A DNA stretch of 64,000 bases, taken from positions 124,001 through 188,000 of the forward strand of contig NZ_AZNZ01000001.1 in the NCBI RefSeq assembly GCF_000510725.1, written 5' to 3'. Within the stretch, counting starts at the first letter, position 1. Every line of letters starts with the position of its first letter. The notes beneath the pieces were generated by a model. That model did not search any database, was not told the DNA's origin, and worked only from the letters and a program-made list of their open reading frames with translations. Origin of the DNA: Pseudoxanthomonas sp. J31. Lineage in GTDB: Bacteria; Pseudomonadota; Gammaproteobacteria; Xanthomonadales; Xanthomonadaceae. Positions 52,514 through 61,000 of the stretch are shown here, piece after piece. Made by a program: the position numbers and the translations under genes.

Positions 52514-53092
52514 ATGAAAGCGCTGCGCCCGACCCTTGCCGCCCTGCTGCTGGCCGCCACCGCCGGCGCCACCGCCGCACCGCTGAGCTACACCATCGAC
52601 CCGACCCATACCGATGTGCTGGTGAGCTGGGACTACCTCGGCTTCGCCCGCCCCACCGCGCGGCTGGAGGCCACCGGCACCGTGGTCTACGACCCCGCCA
52701 GCCCCGCCACCTCGCGGGTGGACGTGGTGCTGCCGCTGGCGAGCTTCGACGGCCACGTGGAGCGCCTCAACCAGCGCGTGCAGCGCGAGGACTATTTCGA
52801 TTCCGGGCGCTTCCCCGAGGCGCGCTTCACCAGCCGCTCGGTGCGCGTGGACGGCCAGCGCCTGCAGGTGGCCGGCGACCTGACCCTGCGCGGGGTGACC
52901 AGGCCGGTCGAGCTGGAAGCCGTGGTGACCCGCGCCGCGCAGCACCCGGCCAAGGACGCGCCGGCGCTGGGCGTGTCCGCCAGCACCCGCATCCGCCGCA
53001 GCGAGTTCGGCCTGGTGCAGCAGCTGCCGCACATCGGCGACGAACTGGAGATCCGGATCCAGCTCCTGGCCCTGGCCGGCGGCGTGCAGTAG
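52514..53092 (+). CDS. YceI family periplasmic protein (second copy)
   Basis: A 192-residue exported protein with a signal peptide (PTLAALLLAATAGATA). The lipocalin-like YceI barrel is complete: YTIDPTHTDVLVSWDYLGF at the start, FDSGRFPEARFTS in the middle and GDLTLRGVTRPVELEAVV later. It should bind a polyisoprenoid-type lipid in the periplasm. It differs from the first YceI (23.1 kb) and lacks that protein's extra cysteines. It ends the redox cluster, and in other bacteria YceI genes also neighbour cytochrome genes. ATG 52514 has GGAG upstream. Confidence 0.88.
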   Translation: MKALRPTLAALLLAATAGATAAPLSYTIDPTHTDVLVSWDYLGFARPTARLEATGTVVYDPASPATSRVDVVLPLASFDGHVERLNQRVQREDYFDSGRFPEARFTSRSVRVDGQRLQVAGDLTLRGVTRPVELEAVVTRAAQHPAKDAPALGVSASTRIRRSEFGLVQQLPHIGDELEIRIQLLALAGGVQ

Positions 53093-53106
53093 GCCTGGCG
53101 CCACCA

Positions 53107-53159
53107 CCGCATCCGGGATGCACGCGCCTGGCACGCGCGGCGCTGGCATCCGGATGCGG
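53107..53159 (+). terminator. Long stem-loop after the YceI gene
   Basis: The arms at 53107-53121 and 53146-53159 pair over 14 positions with a single bulged base, around a loop of about 24 bases. The right arm contains the palindrome CATCCGGATG. It probably marks the 3' end of the redox-cluster transcript. No gene was seen from here to the CysB-like stop at 53301. Confidence 0.5.
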
Positions 53160-53300
53160 CTTAGGCTGCGTAGGCCGGGGCGCCGCACTCCAATGGCACC
53201 GGCCGTGGCAGCGGCCCGGATCGCGCCAGTCTTCGATGGCGCACGCAGGCGCGGCACGCCTGGTGCGCCCGCCCGCATGGCCTTGGCTACTGCGCGGCGC

Positions 53301-54287
53301 TCAGCGCCGGCGGCGCAGCAGGGTGCCGGTCTCGCGCCAGTGCGGCACCGGCCATTCCGGCGTGGCCTCGCCGCCGGCGACACGGCGCACGTCGCGCACG
53401 TCGGCCCCGACCATGCGCGCGACCAGCTCGGCGGTGTAGTCGCGCAGCAGGCGGTCGCGGCGCAGCAGCAGCCAGGTGGTGCAGGTGGGCAGCAGGTGGT
53501 CGGCCGGCAGCGCGACCAGGTCCTCGCCCTGGATCGACTCCACCGCCATCTCCGCGACGATGCCCACGCCCAGGCCGCTGCGCACGTAGGTCGCGATCAG
53601 GTCGGCATCGCGCGCGGTGACCGCCACCTGCGGTTCCAGTGCGGCGGCGCGGAACGCGCGCAGCAGCGAGGAACCGGGCTCGCGGCTGGATTCGTAGCTG
53701 ACCAGCGGGTAGTGCACCAGGTCGTCCAGCTGCAACGGCCGGCCCAGGCGGGTGAGGCGGTGCCGCGCCGGCACCACCACCACCCGCTCCCAGTGGTACA
53801 GCGGCAGCCGGATGTCGCCCGGCGGCGGATCACCGCTGCTGCTGACGATGGCCAGGTCGGCCTCGCCGCGCGCCAGGCGGGCCAGCGATTCGCCGTCCCC
53901 GCCCGGCGCCAGGTGCATGGCCACCTGCGGGTAGCTGCGCTTGAGCGCGGCCAGCACCGGGGGCAGCACGTGGCGAGCCTGGGTGTGGGTGGTGGCGATG
54001 TGCAGTTCGCCGCCGCTCTCGCGGCGCAGGTTCTCGCTCAGCGCGCGGATGTTGGCCGCATGCGCCAGCAGCGGGCGCGCGTGCTCGAGCACGCGTTCGG
54101 CCGCCGGGGTCAGCGCGGTGAGGCTGCGCGCACGGCGGGTGAACAGCAGGAATCCCAGTTCCTCCTCCAGCTGCTTGATCTGTTTGGACAGTCCCGACTG
54201 GGTGGCGTGGACCTTGCGGGCCGCAAGCGTGATGTTGAGCCCGGCATCGACGATGGCGGCGAAGTAGCGCAGCTGGGTCAGGGTCAT
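53301..54287 (-). CDS. LysR family regulator, CysB-like
   Basis: A 328-residue LysR regulator close to CysB/Cbl. The N-terminal helix-turn-helix begins TLTQLRYFAAIVDAGLNITLA and has HATQSGLSKQIKQLEEELG. The effector domain starts with the CysB-type TTHTQARH motif (near residue 100) that binds acetylserine or sulfate-related ligands in CysB. The length matches CysB. I chose ATG 54287 by alignment to that family; ATG 54326 adds 13 residues. Neither has a clear ribosome-binding site. It probably regulates sulfur metabolism, but no cys gene is in the window. A palindrome upstream (54364-54383) may be its site. Confidence 0.87.
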   Translation of the reverse strand: MTLTQLRYFAAIVDAGLNITLAARKVHATQSGLSKQIKQLEEELGFLLFTRRARSLTALTPAAERVLEHARPLLAHAANIRALSENLRRESGGELHIATTHTQARHVLPPVLAALKRSYPQVAMHLAPGGDGESLARLARGEADLAIVSSSGDPPPGDIRLPLYHWERVVVVPARHRLTRLGRPLQLDDLVHYPLVSYESSREPGSSLLRAFRAAALEPQVAVTARDADLIATYVRSGLGVGIVAEMAVESIQGEDLVALPADHLLPTCTTWLLLRRDRLLRDYTAELVARMVGADVRDVRRVAGGEATPEWPVPHWRETGTLLRRRR

Positions 54288-54363
54288 CGCGGGACACGGA
54301 GCGTGGTCGCTGCGCGAGTCTGTCATGGCGTCCGGCCCGTGGACCGCCCGCGGCCATGCGCGA

Positions 54364-54383
54364 TGCTCATGACGACATGAGCA
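54364..54383. promoter_or_regulatory. Palindrome upstream of the CysB-like gene
   Basis: TGCTCATG (54364-54371) and CATGAGCA (54376-54383) form a perfect inverted repeat around four bases, 77 bases before ATG 54287. The TG/CA arms fit the loose LysR pattern T-N11-A. It may be an autoregulatory site. Confidence 0.4.
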
Positions 54384-54397
54384 GGCGGCCTATGCGC

Positions 54398-54427
54398 AAA
54401 AAAAGAGCCCGGCACGAGGCCGGGCTC
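54398..54427 (-). terminator. Strong intrinsic terminator of the Ax21-family gene
   Basis: On the minus strand a 9-bp perfect stem (arms 54405-54413 and 54419-54427, GAGCCCGGC with GCCGGGCTC) is followed directly by seven T (54398-54404 on the plus strand as A). This is the best terminator in the window. It ends the Ax21-family transcript about 95 bases beyond the stop. Confidence 0.92.
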
Positions 54428-54433
54428 CGGGTG

Positions 54434-54508
54434 GCTGGCGCGAGGGAGAGGGGACACGCCAGCACTGTCCCCGCAGGGCGGGCGGGGGAGAGAGACCTCC
54501 CGCCCTGC
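54434..54508 (-). other. Structured 3' UTR of the Ax21-family mRNA
   Basis: Two further perfect hairpins stand between the stop codon and the terminator: GCAGGGCGGG with CCCGCCCTGC (54473-54482, 54499-54508) and GCTGGCG with CGCCAGC (54434-54440, 54457-54463). With the terminator, three stem-loops fill the 3' UTR. It could be a stability element or a source of a 3'-derived small RNA. Confidence 0.45.
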
Positions 54509-54522
54509 GCGGAGGACGCGGG

Positions 54523-55080
54523 TTACCAGGTGAAGCGCGGGCCCACGAACCACTGGGTGTCGCCATCGACGAACTTCACGTCGCCGCTGATGCCCCAGTT
54601 CTGGTTGAACTTGGCGAGCGCGCCGATGCGGCCGTAGAACTCGCCGTCGTACTCGTCGCCGTCCTCGTAGCCGGCCATCACGTAGCCTTCCAGGTTCGGA
54701 TGCAGCGAGCCGCGCACGCCGACCTCGGCGCTCCAGCCGTCGTAGTCGAAGCCGCGGCCGGCATCGAACTTCTCGTAGGCGACCTTGGTGACCAGGTCGA
54801 CCGCCGGGGCGACTTCGCGGTTGTAGCCGACGCCGAAGCGGTACTGGTCGAAGTCGACCGAGCTGTGGTCGATCTCCTGGTTGCTGTAGCCGCCGAACAG
54901 GTGGAAGTTGGGGGCGATGGCGACCGAGGCGTCCACGCCGAAGCCGTCGGCATCCGCGCCATCGGTATTGGTCGCGGCGTAGCCGCCCTGGACGTAGTTG
55001 TACGACACACCATCGGCGGCGCTGGCAGCAAACGGGAGGGTGGCGACCAGGGCCAGGGCAAGCAGGGAATTCTTCTTCAT
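54523..55080 (-). CDS. Ax21-family small outer-membrane beta-barrel protein
   Basis: A 185-residue exported protein. The signal peptide (LLALALVATLPFAASA) precedes a beta-rich barrel of alternating hydrophobic and polar strands, such as VSYNYVQGGYAATNTDG, DASVAIAPNFHLFGGYS and YRFGVGYNREV, ending in aromatic FTW, typical of barrels assembled by BAM. The N-terminal mature sequence clearly resembles Ax21 of Xanthomonas/Stenotrophomonas. Earlier claims that Ax21 is the XA21 immune ligand or a signal molecule were withdrawn, so I give only the outer-membrane call. ATG 55080 is well placed. A strong terminator follows the gene. Confidence 0.85.
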   Translation of the reverse strand: MKKNSLLALALVATLPFAASAADGVSYNYVQGGYAATNTDGADADGFGVDASVAIAPNFHLFGGYSNQEIDHSSVDFDQYRFGVGYNREVAPAVDLVTKVAYEKFDAGRGFDYDGWSAEVGVRGSLHPNLEGYVMAGYEDGDEYDGEFYGRIGALAKFNQNWGISGDVKFVDGDTQWFVGPRFTW

Positions 55081-55324
55081 GTACGGACTCTCTTGTCTCG
55101 TTGTTATGGGCCAGTGAGCGAAGCGTTCGCGTTCACGGCAGGCGCATTATTCGCCGCCACCTGCAACATGGCCTGAATTCAGAACTGACCAGTACATGAA
55201 TTACCCGCGCGCCGGGGGAACTTTTCCGCGGCGCCGCCGACCCGCGCCGACGCGCACGCGATTTGTGTGAAACGCTTGGCGGAATCCGGCCGATCGCCGC
55301 GCGGGAACGCGCCGGACGGAGCGC
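55081..55324 (-). promoter_or_regulatory. Upstream region of the Ax21-family gene
   Basis: The 244 bases between the halogenase stop and the Ax21 start hold no gene. An AATAAT on the minus strand (55151-55146) could be the -10 box. The AT-richer section 55140-55205 stands out against the GC-rich surroundings, as expected for a strong promoter. Confidence 0.4.
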
Positions 55325-56863
55325 TCAGGCGTCCTGCGCGGCAGTGCCGGCCTGCTGCAGCCCCGGCGGCGGGGCCGGCGCGTAGCGGCGCAGGTAATCC
55401 ATGTGCGCGGGCATGCGTGCCACCGTTTCCAGCACCTGGCGCCGGGCGTCGCCGAGGAAGCGCTGCAGGTCCCCGCGGCCGAGCACCGCCGCGGCCGGAT
55501 GGTGGCGCGCCGGGACGATGCCCTGGCCCATCATCACCTGGACCCAGGAATTCTCGGCGAACAGCTCGCCCGGCTGGTGGAACACCAGGCCGGTCTCGCG
55601 GAACAGGTCGATGCGGTGCTGCAGGCTCGGCGGCAGCCGCATCGAGGCCACCTCCTCCCAGTACGGCGAGTCGCGGCGCTCGGTGGCGTGGTAGTGCAGC
55701 ACCACGAAGTCGCGCACGTGCTGCAGTTCGGCGTCCAGCTGCGCGTTGTAATCGTCGATGGCGGCCTGGCTGAGCACCCCGGGGAACGACTGCAGCAGGC
55801 GCACGATGCCGCGCTGGATCAGGTGGATCGTGGTCGATTCCAGGGGTTCGATGAAGCTGCCGGCCAGGCCCAGGGCCACGCAGTTCTTCTCCCAGCAGCG
55901 CTGGCGCTGGCCGGGGCGGAAGCGTACCGGCCACGGCGCGCGGATCACCTCGCCCTCCAGGCTGGAGAGGAAGGCCTCGCGCGCCTGGTCATCGTCCATG
56001 AAGCGGCTGGAATAGACGATGCCGTTGCCCACGCGGTGCTGCAGCGGGATGCGCCACTGCCAGCCCGCCGTCCCGGCGATGGCGCGGGTATACGGCACCG
56101 CGTCGCGCACCGCGGTGGTCTGGGCGGCGAGGGCGCGGTCGTTCAACAGCCACTGCGACCAGTCGCTGAAGCCCACGCCCAGGGCCTGCCCGATCAGCAG
56201 CGCGCGGAAGCCGGTGCAGTCGATGAAGAAGTCGCCTTCGAGCACGTCCCCGCTTTCCAGCTTCAGCGCGCCGATGCAGCCGCTGCCCGGGTCGGTTTCC
56301 ACCTCGGCGATCTTTCCCTCCACGCGCCGGCAGCCATGGCGCTGCGCCAGTGCGCGCAGGAAGCGCGCGTACAGCGCCGCATCCATGTGGTAGGCGTAGT
56401 TGACGTGGTAGTCGGGCAGGTGGGAGAAGCGGTCCTGGTGCGCGGCCTGCAGCTCGATGCAGTAGTCGGCGTAATCGCCGGCCAGGCCCTCCTGCCTGCC
56501 GCGCAGCCAGAAGTGCTGGAAGCCGGCCGACCAGTGGTCGCGGCCGCTGCTGCCGAAGGAGTGGATGTAGCGGTGGCCCTGCGCCCTCCAGTTCTCGAAA
56601 GAGATGCCCAGCTTGATCGTGCCCTGGGTCGCGGCCAGGTAGTCCTGCTCGCCGATGCCCAGCAGGCGGTGGAAGGTGCGTAGCGGCGGGATGGTGGCCT
56701 CGCCCACGCCGACCGTGCCGATCTGCTCCGACTCGACCAGGGTGATGTCCAGCACCCGGCCCAGCGTGCGCGCCAGCGCGGCGGCGGCCATCCACCCGGC
56801 GGTGCCGCCGCCGGCGATGACCACGCGGCGGATGGGGGTGGAAGGCAGGCGTGCGTCGTCCAT
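55325..56863 (-). CDS. Tryptophan-halogenase-like flavin protein
   Basis: A 512-residue FAD-dependent enzyme of the tryptophan halogenase family. It has the dinucleotide motif IAGGGTAGW (about residues 16-24), the catalytic Lys in TIKLGISF (about 83), the halogenase signature WQWRIP (about 273) and the EPLESTTIH loop (about 350) with the glutamate. All key residues for hypohalous-acid halogenation are present. Members next to TonB receptors, such as BrvH and Xanthomonas proteins, brominate indoles in vitro; their natural substrates are unknown. ATG 56863 overlaps the JmjC gene stop (TGATG), so they are translated together. Confidence 0.92.
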   Translation of the reverse strand: MDDARLPSTPIRRVVIAGGGTAGWMAAAALARTLGRVLDITLVESEQIGTVGVGEATIPPLRTFHRLLGIGEQDYLAATQGTIKLGISFENWRAQGHRYIHSFGSSGRDHWSAGFQHFWLRGRQEGLAGDYADYCIELQAAHQDRFSHLPDYHVNYAYHMDAALYARFLRALAQRHGCRRVEGKIAEVETDPGSGCIGALKLESGDVLEGDFFIDCTGFRALLIGQALGVGFSDWSQWLLNDRALAAQTTAVRDAVPYTRAIAGTAGWQWRIPLQHRVGNGIVYSSRFMDDDQAREAFLSSLEGEVIRAPWPVRFRPGQRQRCWEKNCVALGLAGSFIEPLESTTIHLIQRGIVRLLQSFPGVLSQAAIDDYNAQLDAELQHVRDFVVLHYHATERRDSPYWEEVASMRLPPSLQHRIDLFRETGLVFHQPGELFAENSWVQVMMGQGIVPARHHPAAAVLGRGDLQRFLGDARRQVLETVARMPAHMDYLRRYAPAPPPGLQQAGTAAQDA

Positions 56864-57927
56864 CAGGTCCCCCGTTGCTGCAGCCGTTGCACCAGCTTGG
56901 CCCGGATGCGCCGCGCACGCGCCTCGTCCAGCGGACCAAGCACCCCACGCGCGGCCGGCGGCAGGTGGCCGGCCACCTGCCCCTCGTCGTAGCCGAACAC
57001 GTAGTGCTCGAAGGCGTCGCGCCACAGCGCGCGCTGCTCCGGCGGCAGGCCGCGCAGGCTGGCGATGGCCAGCATCAGGGCGTCCACCGGGTTGTCCATC
57101 CACGCCGGCGCGCGCCGCCACCAGTAGTTCACCAGGACGTTGAAGCCCTCCAGGCCTTCCATGTGGTGCCACCACATCGAAGGGATGAACACCGCGTCGC
57201 CCGGGCCCAGTTCGGCGGACATGGCGTGGCGCAGCGCCTCGGCGAAGCGCGGGAAGCGCTGCAGGTCCGGGGCGGCCGGATCGACCAGGCTCACCGGCTG
57301 CCCGGCCGGGGTGAATTCCAGCGGACCGACGTAGAGGTTGCGCAGCTGCTGCGGCGGGAACAGGGTCACGCGCCTGCGCCCGGCGACCACGCAGGCGATG
57401 TTCTCCGGCAGGTCCTGGTGCGCGGCGATGCGGCTGCGGTTGCCGATCCAGATGCTGGCCAGCGGTTCGGCGCCGGGCAGGGCCAGGTCGTTGGCCGCGC
57501 GGAACCGCGGCAGCCAGGTGTCGAGCGTGGTGGAGGCGACGTAGATTGCCGGGGGCCGCTCGTGCGCCAGGTACTTGCGCAGGGTGGCCAGGACCACGCC
57601 CAGCGGCACCTCCTCGCGGCGGAAATTGAATCCGGCCAGGTCCTCGTCGTAGAAGAAGCGGCCCTCGATATCGGGCGGCCCGACGGTCGCGACCGCCGGC
57701 GGCGCATCCGCGCGTTCGCACCCGCGCAGGTAGGCGATGGCGGCTTCGGGCGATTCCCGCGCCGCGGCCACCGCCGGCCAGTGCGCGACCAGGCCGCGCA
57801 GGACCAGCGGGCGCGATCCCTGCAGCACCGCCTCGGGCACCATGCCGGGCGCGGCGACCTCCAGTTCCGGGATCGTCCCGCCCGCCGGGCCGGCGGGGTG
57901 TCGGCGATGGATGGCCTGTTCGTCCAC
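56863..57927 (-). CDS. JmjC/cupin-8 domain protein
   Basis: A 354-residue cupin-like protein of the JmjC (FIH-type) class. The N-terminal RPLVLRGLVAHWPAV precedes the double-stranded beta-helix. The iron-binding HxD is in AAHQDLPENI (about residue 170) and the distal His in FIPSMWWHHMEG (about 250), so it may be a 2-oxoglutarate/Fe(II) hydroxylase. The start is uncertain: GTG 57927 fits the usual N-terminus, ATG 57843 is possible, and neither has a clear ribosome site. The TonB receptor lies 131 bases upstream, and the halogenase overlaps downstream. Such cupin proteins accompany halogenases and TonB receptors in relatives. Confidence 0.85.
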   Translation of the reverse strand: MDEQAIHRRHPAGPAGGTIPELEVAAPGMVPEAVLQGSRPLVLRGLVAHWPAVAAARESPEAAIAYLRGCERADAPPAVATVGPPDIEGRFFYDEDLAGFNFRREEVPLGVVLATLRKYLAHERPPAIYVASTTLDTWLPRFRAANDLALPGAEPLASIWIGNRSRIAAHQDLPENIACVVAGRRRVTLFPPQQLRNLYVGPLEFTPAGQPVSLVDPAAPDLQRFPRFAEALRHAMSAELGPGDAVFIPSMWWHHMEGLEGFNVLVNYWWRRAPAWMDNPVDALMLAIASLRGLPPEQRALWRDAFEHYVFGYDEGQVAGHLPPAARGVLGPLDEARARRIRAKLVQRLQQRGT

Positions 57928-58016
57928 GGCGCCAGGTCCAGGAAGGGCGTGGCGGCATCGTGCCGCAGCGCGGGGGTGGAAAGAAAGGTCGCCAGGTCCT
58001 TCCGGCGACCCGGAAA

Positions 58017-58046
58017 CCGCCGCGCCCGGGAGGGAGGGCGCGGCGG
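58017..58046 (-). repeat. Stem-loop between the TonB receptor and JmjC genes
   Basis: CCGCCGCGCCC (58017-58027) pairs perfectly with GGGCGCGGCGG (58036-58046) around eight bases, 12 bases after the receptor stop. It may stabilise the receptor mRNA or lower expression of the following two genes. No T-run follows. Confidence 0.5.
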
Positions 58047-58058
58047 GTTGCTGCACGG

Positions 58059-61000
58059 TCAGAAGCGGTAGCGCAGGCCGAACATGTAGCGCGGGCCGGT
58101 CTGGGTGGCGTAGCGCACCATGTTGCGGTGGCGGGCGTGGATGCGCTGGGTTTCGTCGGTCAGGTTGATGCCCTCCAGGCTCAGCACCAGGTTGTCGGTG
58201 ACCGAATAACTGACGATCGCATCCAGCTGGCCGTATTCCTCGGTCCAGTTCGGATTCGGGCCCTGGCCGCCGATGCCGTTGAAGAACTTGTCGCGCCAGT
58301 TGTACGCCGCGCGCACCTGCCACCGGTCCTTGTCGTAGAACGCGACCAGGTTGGCGGTATCGCTCAGGCCCACCATCGGGTACTGGGTCTCCAGGCTGGC
58401 GTTGTCGAAGGTCAGCCCCGAATCCACCTTGGTGTAGTTGGCGGCCAGGCCGAAGCCGGTTTCGCCGAACACGTGCTGGATGCTCAGCTCGAAGCCGTCG
58501 ACGTGGTCGCGGCGCTGGTTCACCGGCACGGTGATGTCGAACTGCGCCACCGGATCGCCGGGCAGGCCTTCGATGCTGCCGGTCATCTGCCCGGCCGAGT
58601 TGAGGCCGGTGTAGGCCACGCCGGGCTGGCCGTCGAAGTTGGCGAAGATGTAGTCGCGGATGCAGGGCAGGTCGGTCTGGCCGCAACCGCCGGTGGAGGT
58701 GGCCTCGTTCCAGTAGGCGCCGCCCACCGGCGTGTGCAGCTCGAACGGCGACTCGCGCAGCACCGTGCTGCTGATGAAGTTGCGCACGTTCTTGCGGAAA
58801 TAGCCGGCGGACACGTAGCTGGCCTCGCCGTAGTACCACTCCAGCGACAGGTCGAAGTTGCGCGATTCCAGCGGTTCCAGCGCGGGGTTGCCGCGGCTGC
58901 CGTTGCCGCCGATGGTACGCACGATGTTGTCCAGGCGCTGGCCGCCCTGGATGTCCTGCCAGCCCGGGCGGCCGATGGTCTCGCTGAAGCTGCCGCGCAG
59001 CACCAGGTCGTCGCGGATGTGCAGGGCCAGGTCGAGGTTGGGCAGGAAGTAGTCGTACTCGCCGTCCAGCGTGGTGAAGCCCTGCTCGTCGGCGTACTGC
59101 ACGTACATCTCGTTGGCCGCCACCCAGCTGATGCCGGTGGGGATGCGCACCAGCGCCGACGACTCCACCTCGGTCTTCTCGTAGCGCACCCCCACCGCCA
59201 CGTCCAGGGGCATGGACCAGTCGAAGGTGTTGGTCCATTGCAGGTAGGCGCTGCGGGTCTTCTCGGTGGTGCGCAGGTCGTCGGTGTAGTCCGGGCGCAT
59301 CTGGTAGCAGGACGGGCAGGGCTGGCCGTCCGGCTGCGGGATCTGCGCCGCGCGCTGGCGCAGGCGTTCGAAGTCGAACACCAGGAAGCCGTCGCTCCAG
59401 CGCGGGTCGCCGGAGTTGCCGAAGGCGTCGAAGTAGCGCGACATGTGGTCCAGGTACCAGATGCCATCGTCGTAGTCGCCCGGGCTGCCGAGGCCGCCCC
59501 AGTTGTCGGCCTGCATCACCGAGGCCGCGGTGCGGTTGTCGACCTCGGTGGCGGACACGCCGAAATCCAGCCCGGAGTAGTCGCCGAACTCGAACCGTCC
59601 GCGTACCTGGAACTGCTCGACCTCCGAGCGGTTGTAGCTGTTCTGGAACACCGAGCCGGTGACCACCGCGTCGGCCGGACCGACTTCGTCCATGCCCGGC
59701 GGCAGGACCACGTTCACGATCGGGATCTCGCCGGTGTAGTCCACCGAGGTGGTGCCGCGCACGAACGCGGCCACGCCGAGCACGCCGGCCGAGCCATACG
59801 GACCGTCGGGGCGCGATTCGGCCTTGGCCTTGTGGTAGTCGAACTCCAGGCCCAGGGCGTCGTTGACTTCCCATTCCACGTTGAAGCCCAGCGAATCGCC
59901 GCTGTTCTTCGTGGCCAGGCGCATGCCGCCCATGGAGAGGTCGCTGTTGCCGGCCGGGATGTCCTCCGAGTACCAGGTCGGCGCGGCCACCGGGCCGTCG
60001 GTCCAGGAGCTGTCGCCGGGCTGGTAGTTGAACCACACCGACAGCTCGCTGCGCTGCTGCTGGACCTTGTTCTCCATGTAGTTGTAGTCCAGCGTCGCGG
60101 TGACCGCGTCGCTGGGCGCCCACTGCAGGGTGATGTTGCCGTTGGTGCGCTGGCGCTGGACGCCGTTGACGCTGTAGCCGGTGTTCTGCGGCCGCGCATA
60201 GATGTCGTCGGGGCCGGGACGGTTCTGGATGCGTTCGTAGCCGGGCTCGCCCGGCAGCGGCAGGCGGGTGCCGCTGGTGGCATCGTCGCCGGGGAAGGTC
60301 AGCCAGCCGTCGGCCACCGAGGCCTGCGAGAAGCCGGAGTCGCGTTCCTGGTAGCTGCCGCTGACCATGACGCCGAAGGTGTTGTCGGCGAAGGTCTGGC
60401 TGAAGATGCCGGACAGCTCGCCGGTGAACTTGCTGCCGGCGAAGCTGCGCGGCAGGTTGTCGACCGAGGTGTCGTGCACCGCCTTGAGCCCCACGCTGCC
60501 GAGGAACTGGCCGATGTCCAGCGGGCGGGCGGTCTTCACGTTGAGGGTGGCGCCAATGCCGCCGGTGGGGAGTTCGGCCCGCCCGGTCTTGTGGACCTCG
60601 ATCGCCGAGATCGCCTCGGCCGCCAGGTTGGCGAAGTCGAACGAGCGCGAGTTGGAGGTGCCGCCGCCGCCCGGGCCGAGGTTGGACGCCGGCATCTGCC
60701 GGCCGTTGAGCAACACCAGGTTGTAGTCCGGGCTGATGCCGCGCACGGTGACCTTGGAGCCCTCGCCGCTGCTGGTGCGGTCGATGGACACGCCGCTGAT
60801 GCGCTGCAGGGCCTCGGCCAGGTTGGTGTCGGGGAACTTGCCGATGTCCTCGGCGACGATGCCGTCGACCACGCCCTGGGCGTCGCGCTTGAGGTTCATC
60901 GAGGACGCCAGGCTGGCGCGGATGCCGGTCACCACGACCGTATCCAGTTCGCTCACCTGGTCGGTGGCGGGGGCCTCCTGGGCCAGGGCCTGGGTGGCGG

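Noticed and set aside
54523-55080. Calling the Ax21-family protein an immune elicitor or quorum-sensing signal
   Set aside because: The original reports for Ax21 in those roles were withdrawn; the sequence supports only a small outer-membrane barrel.
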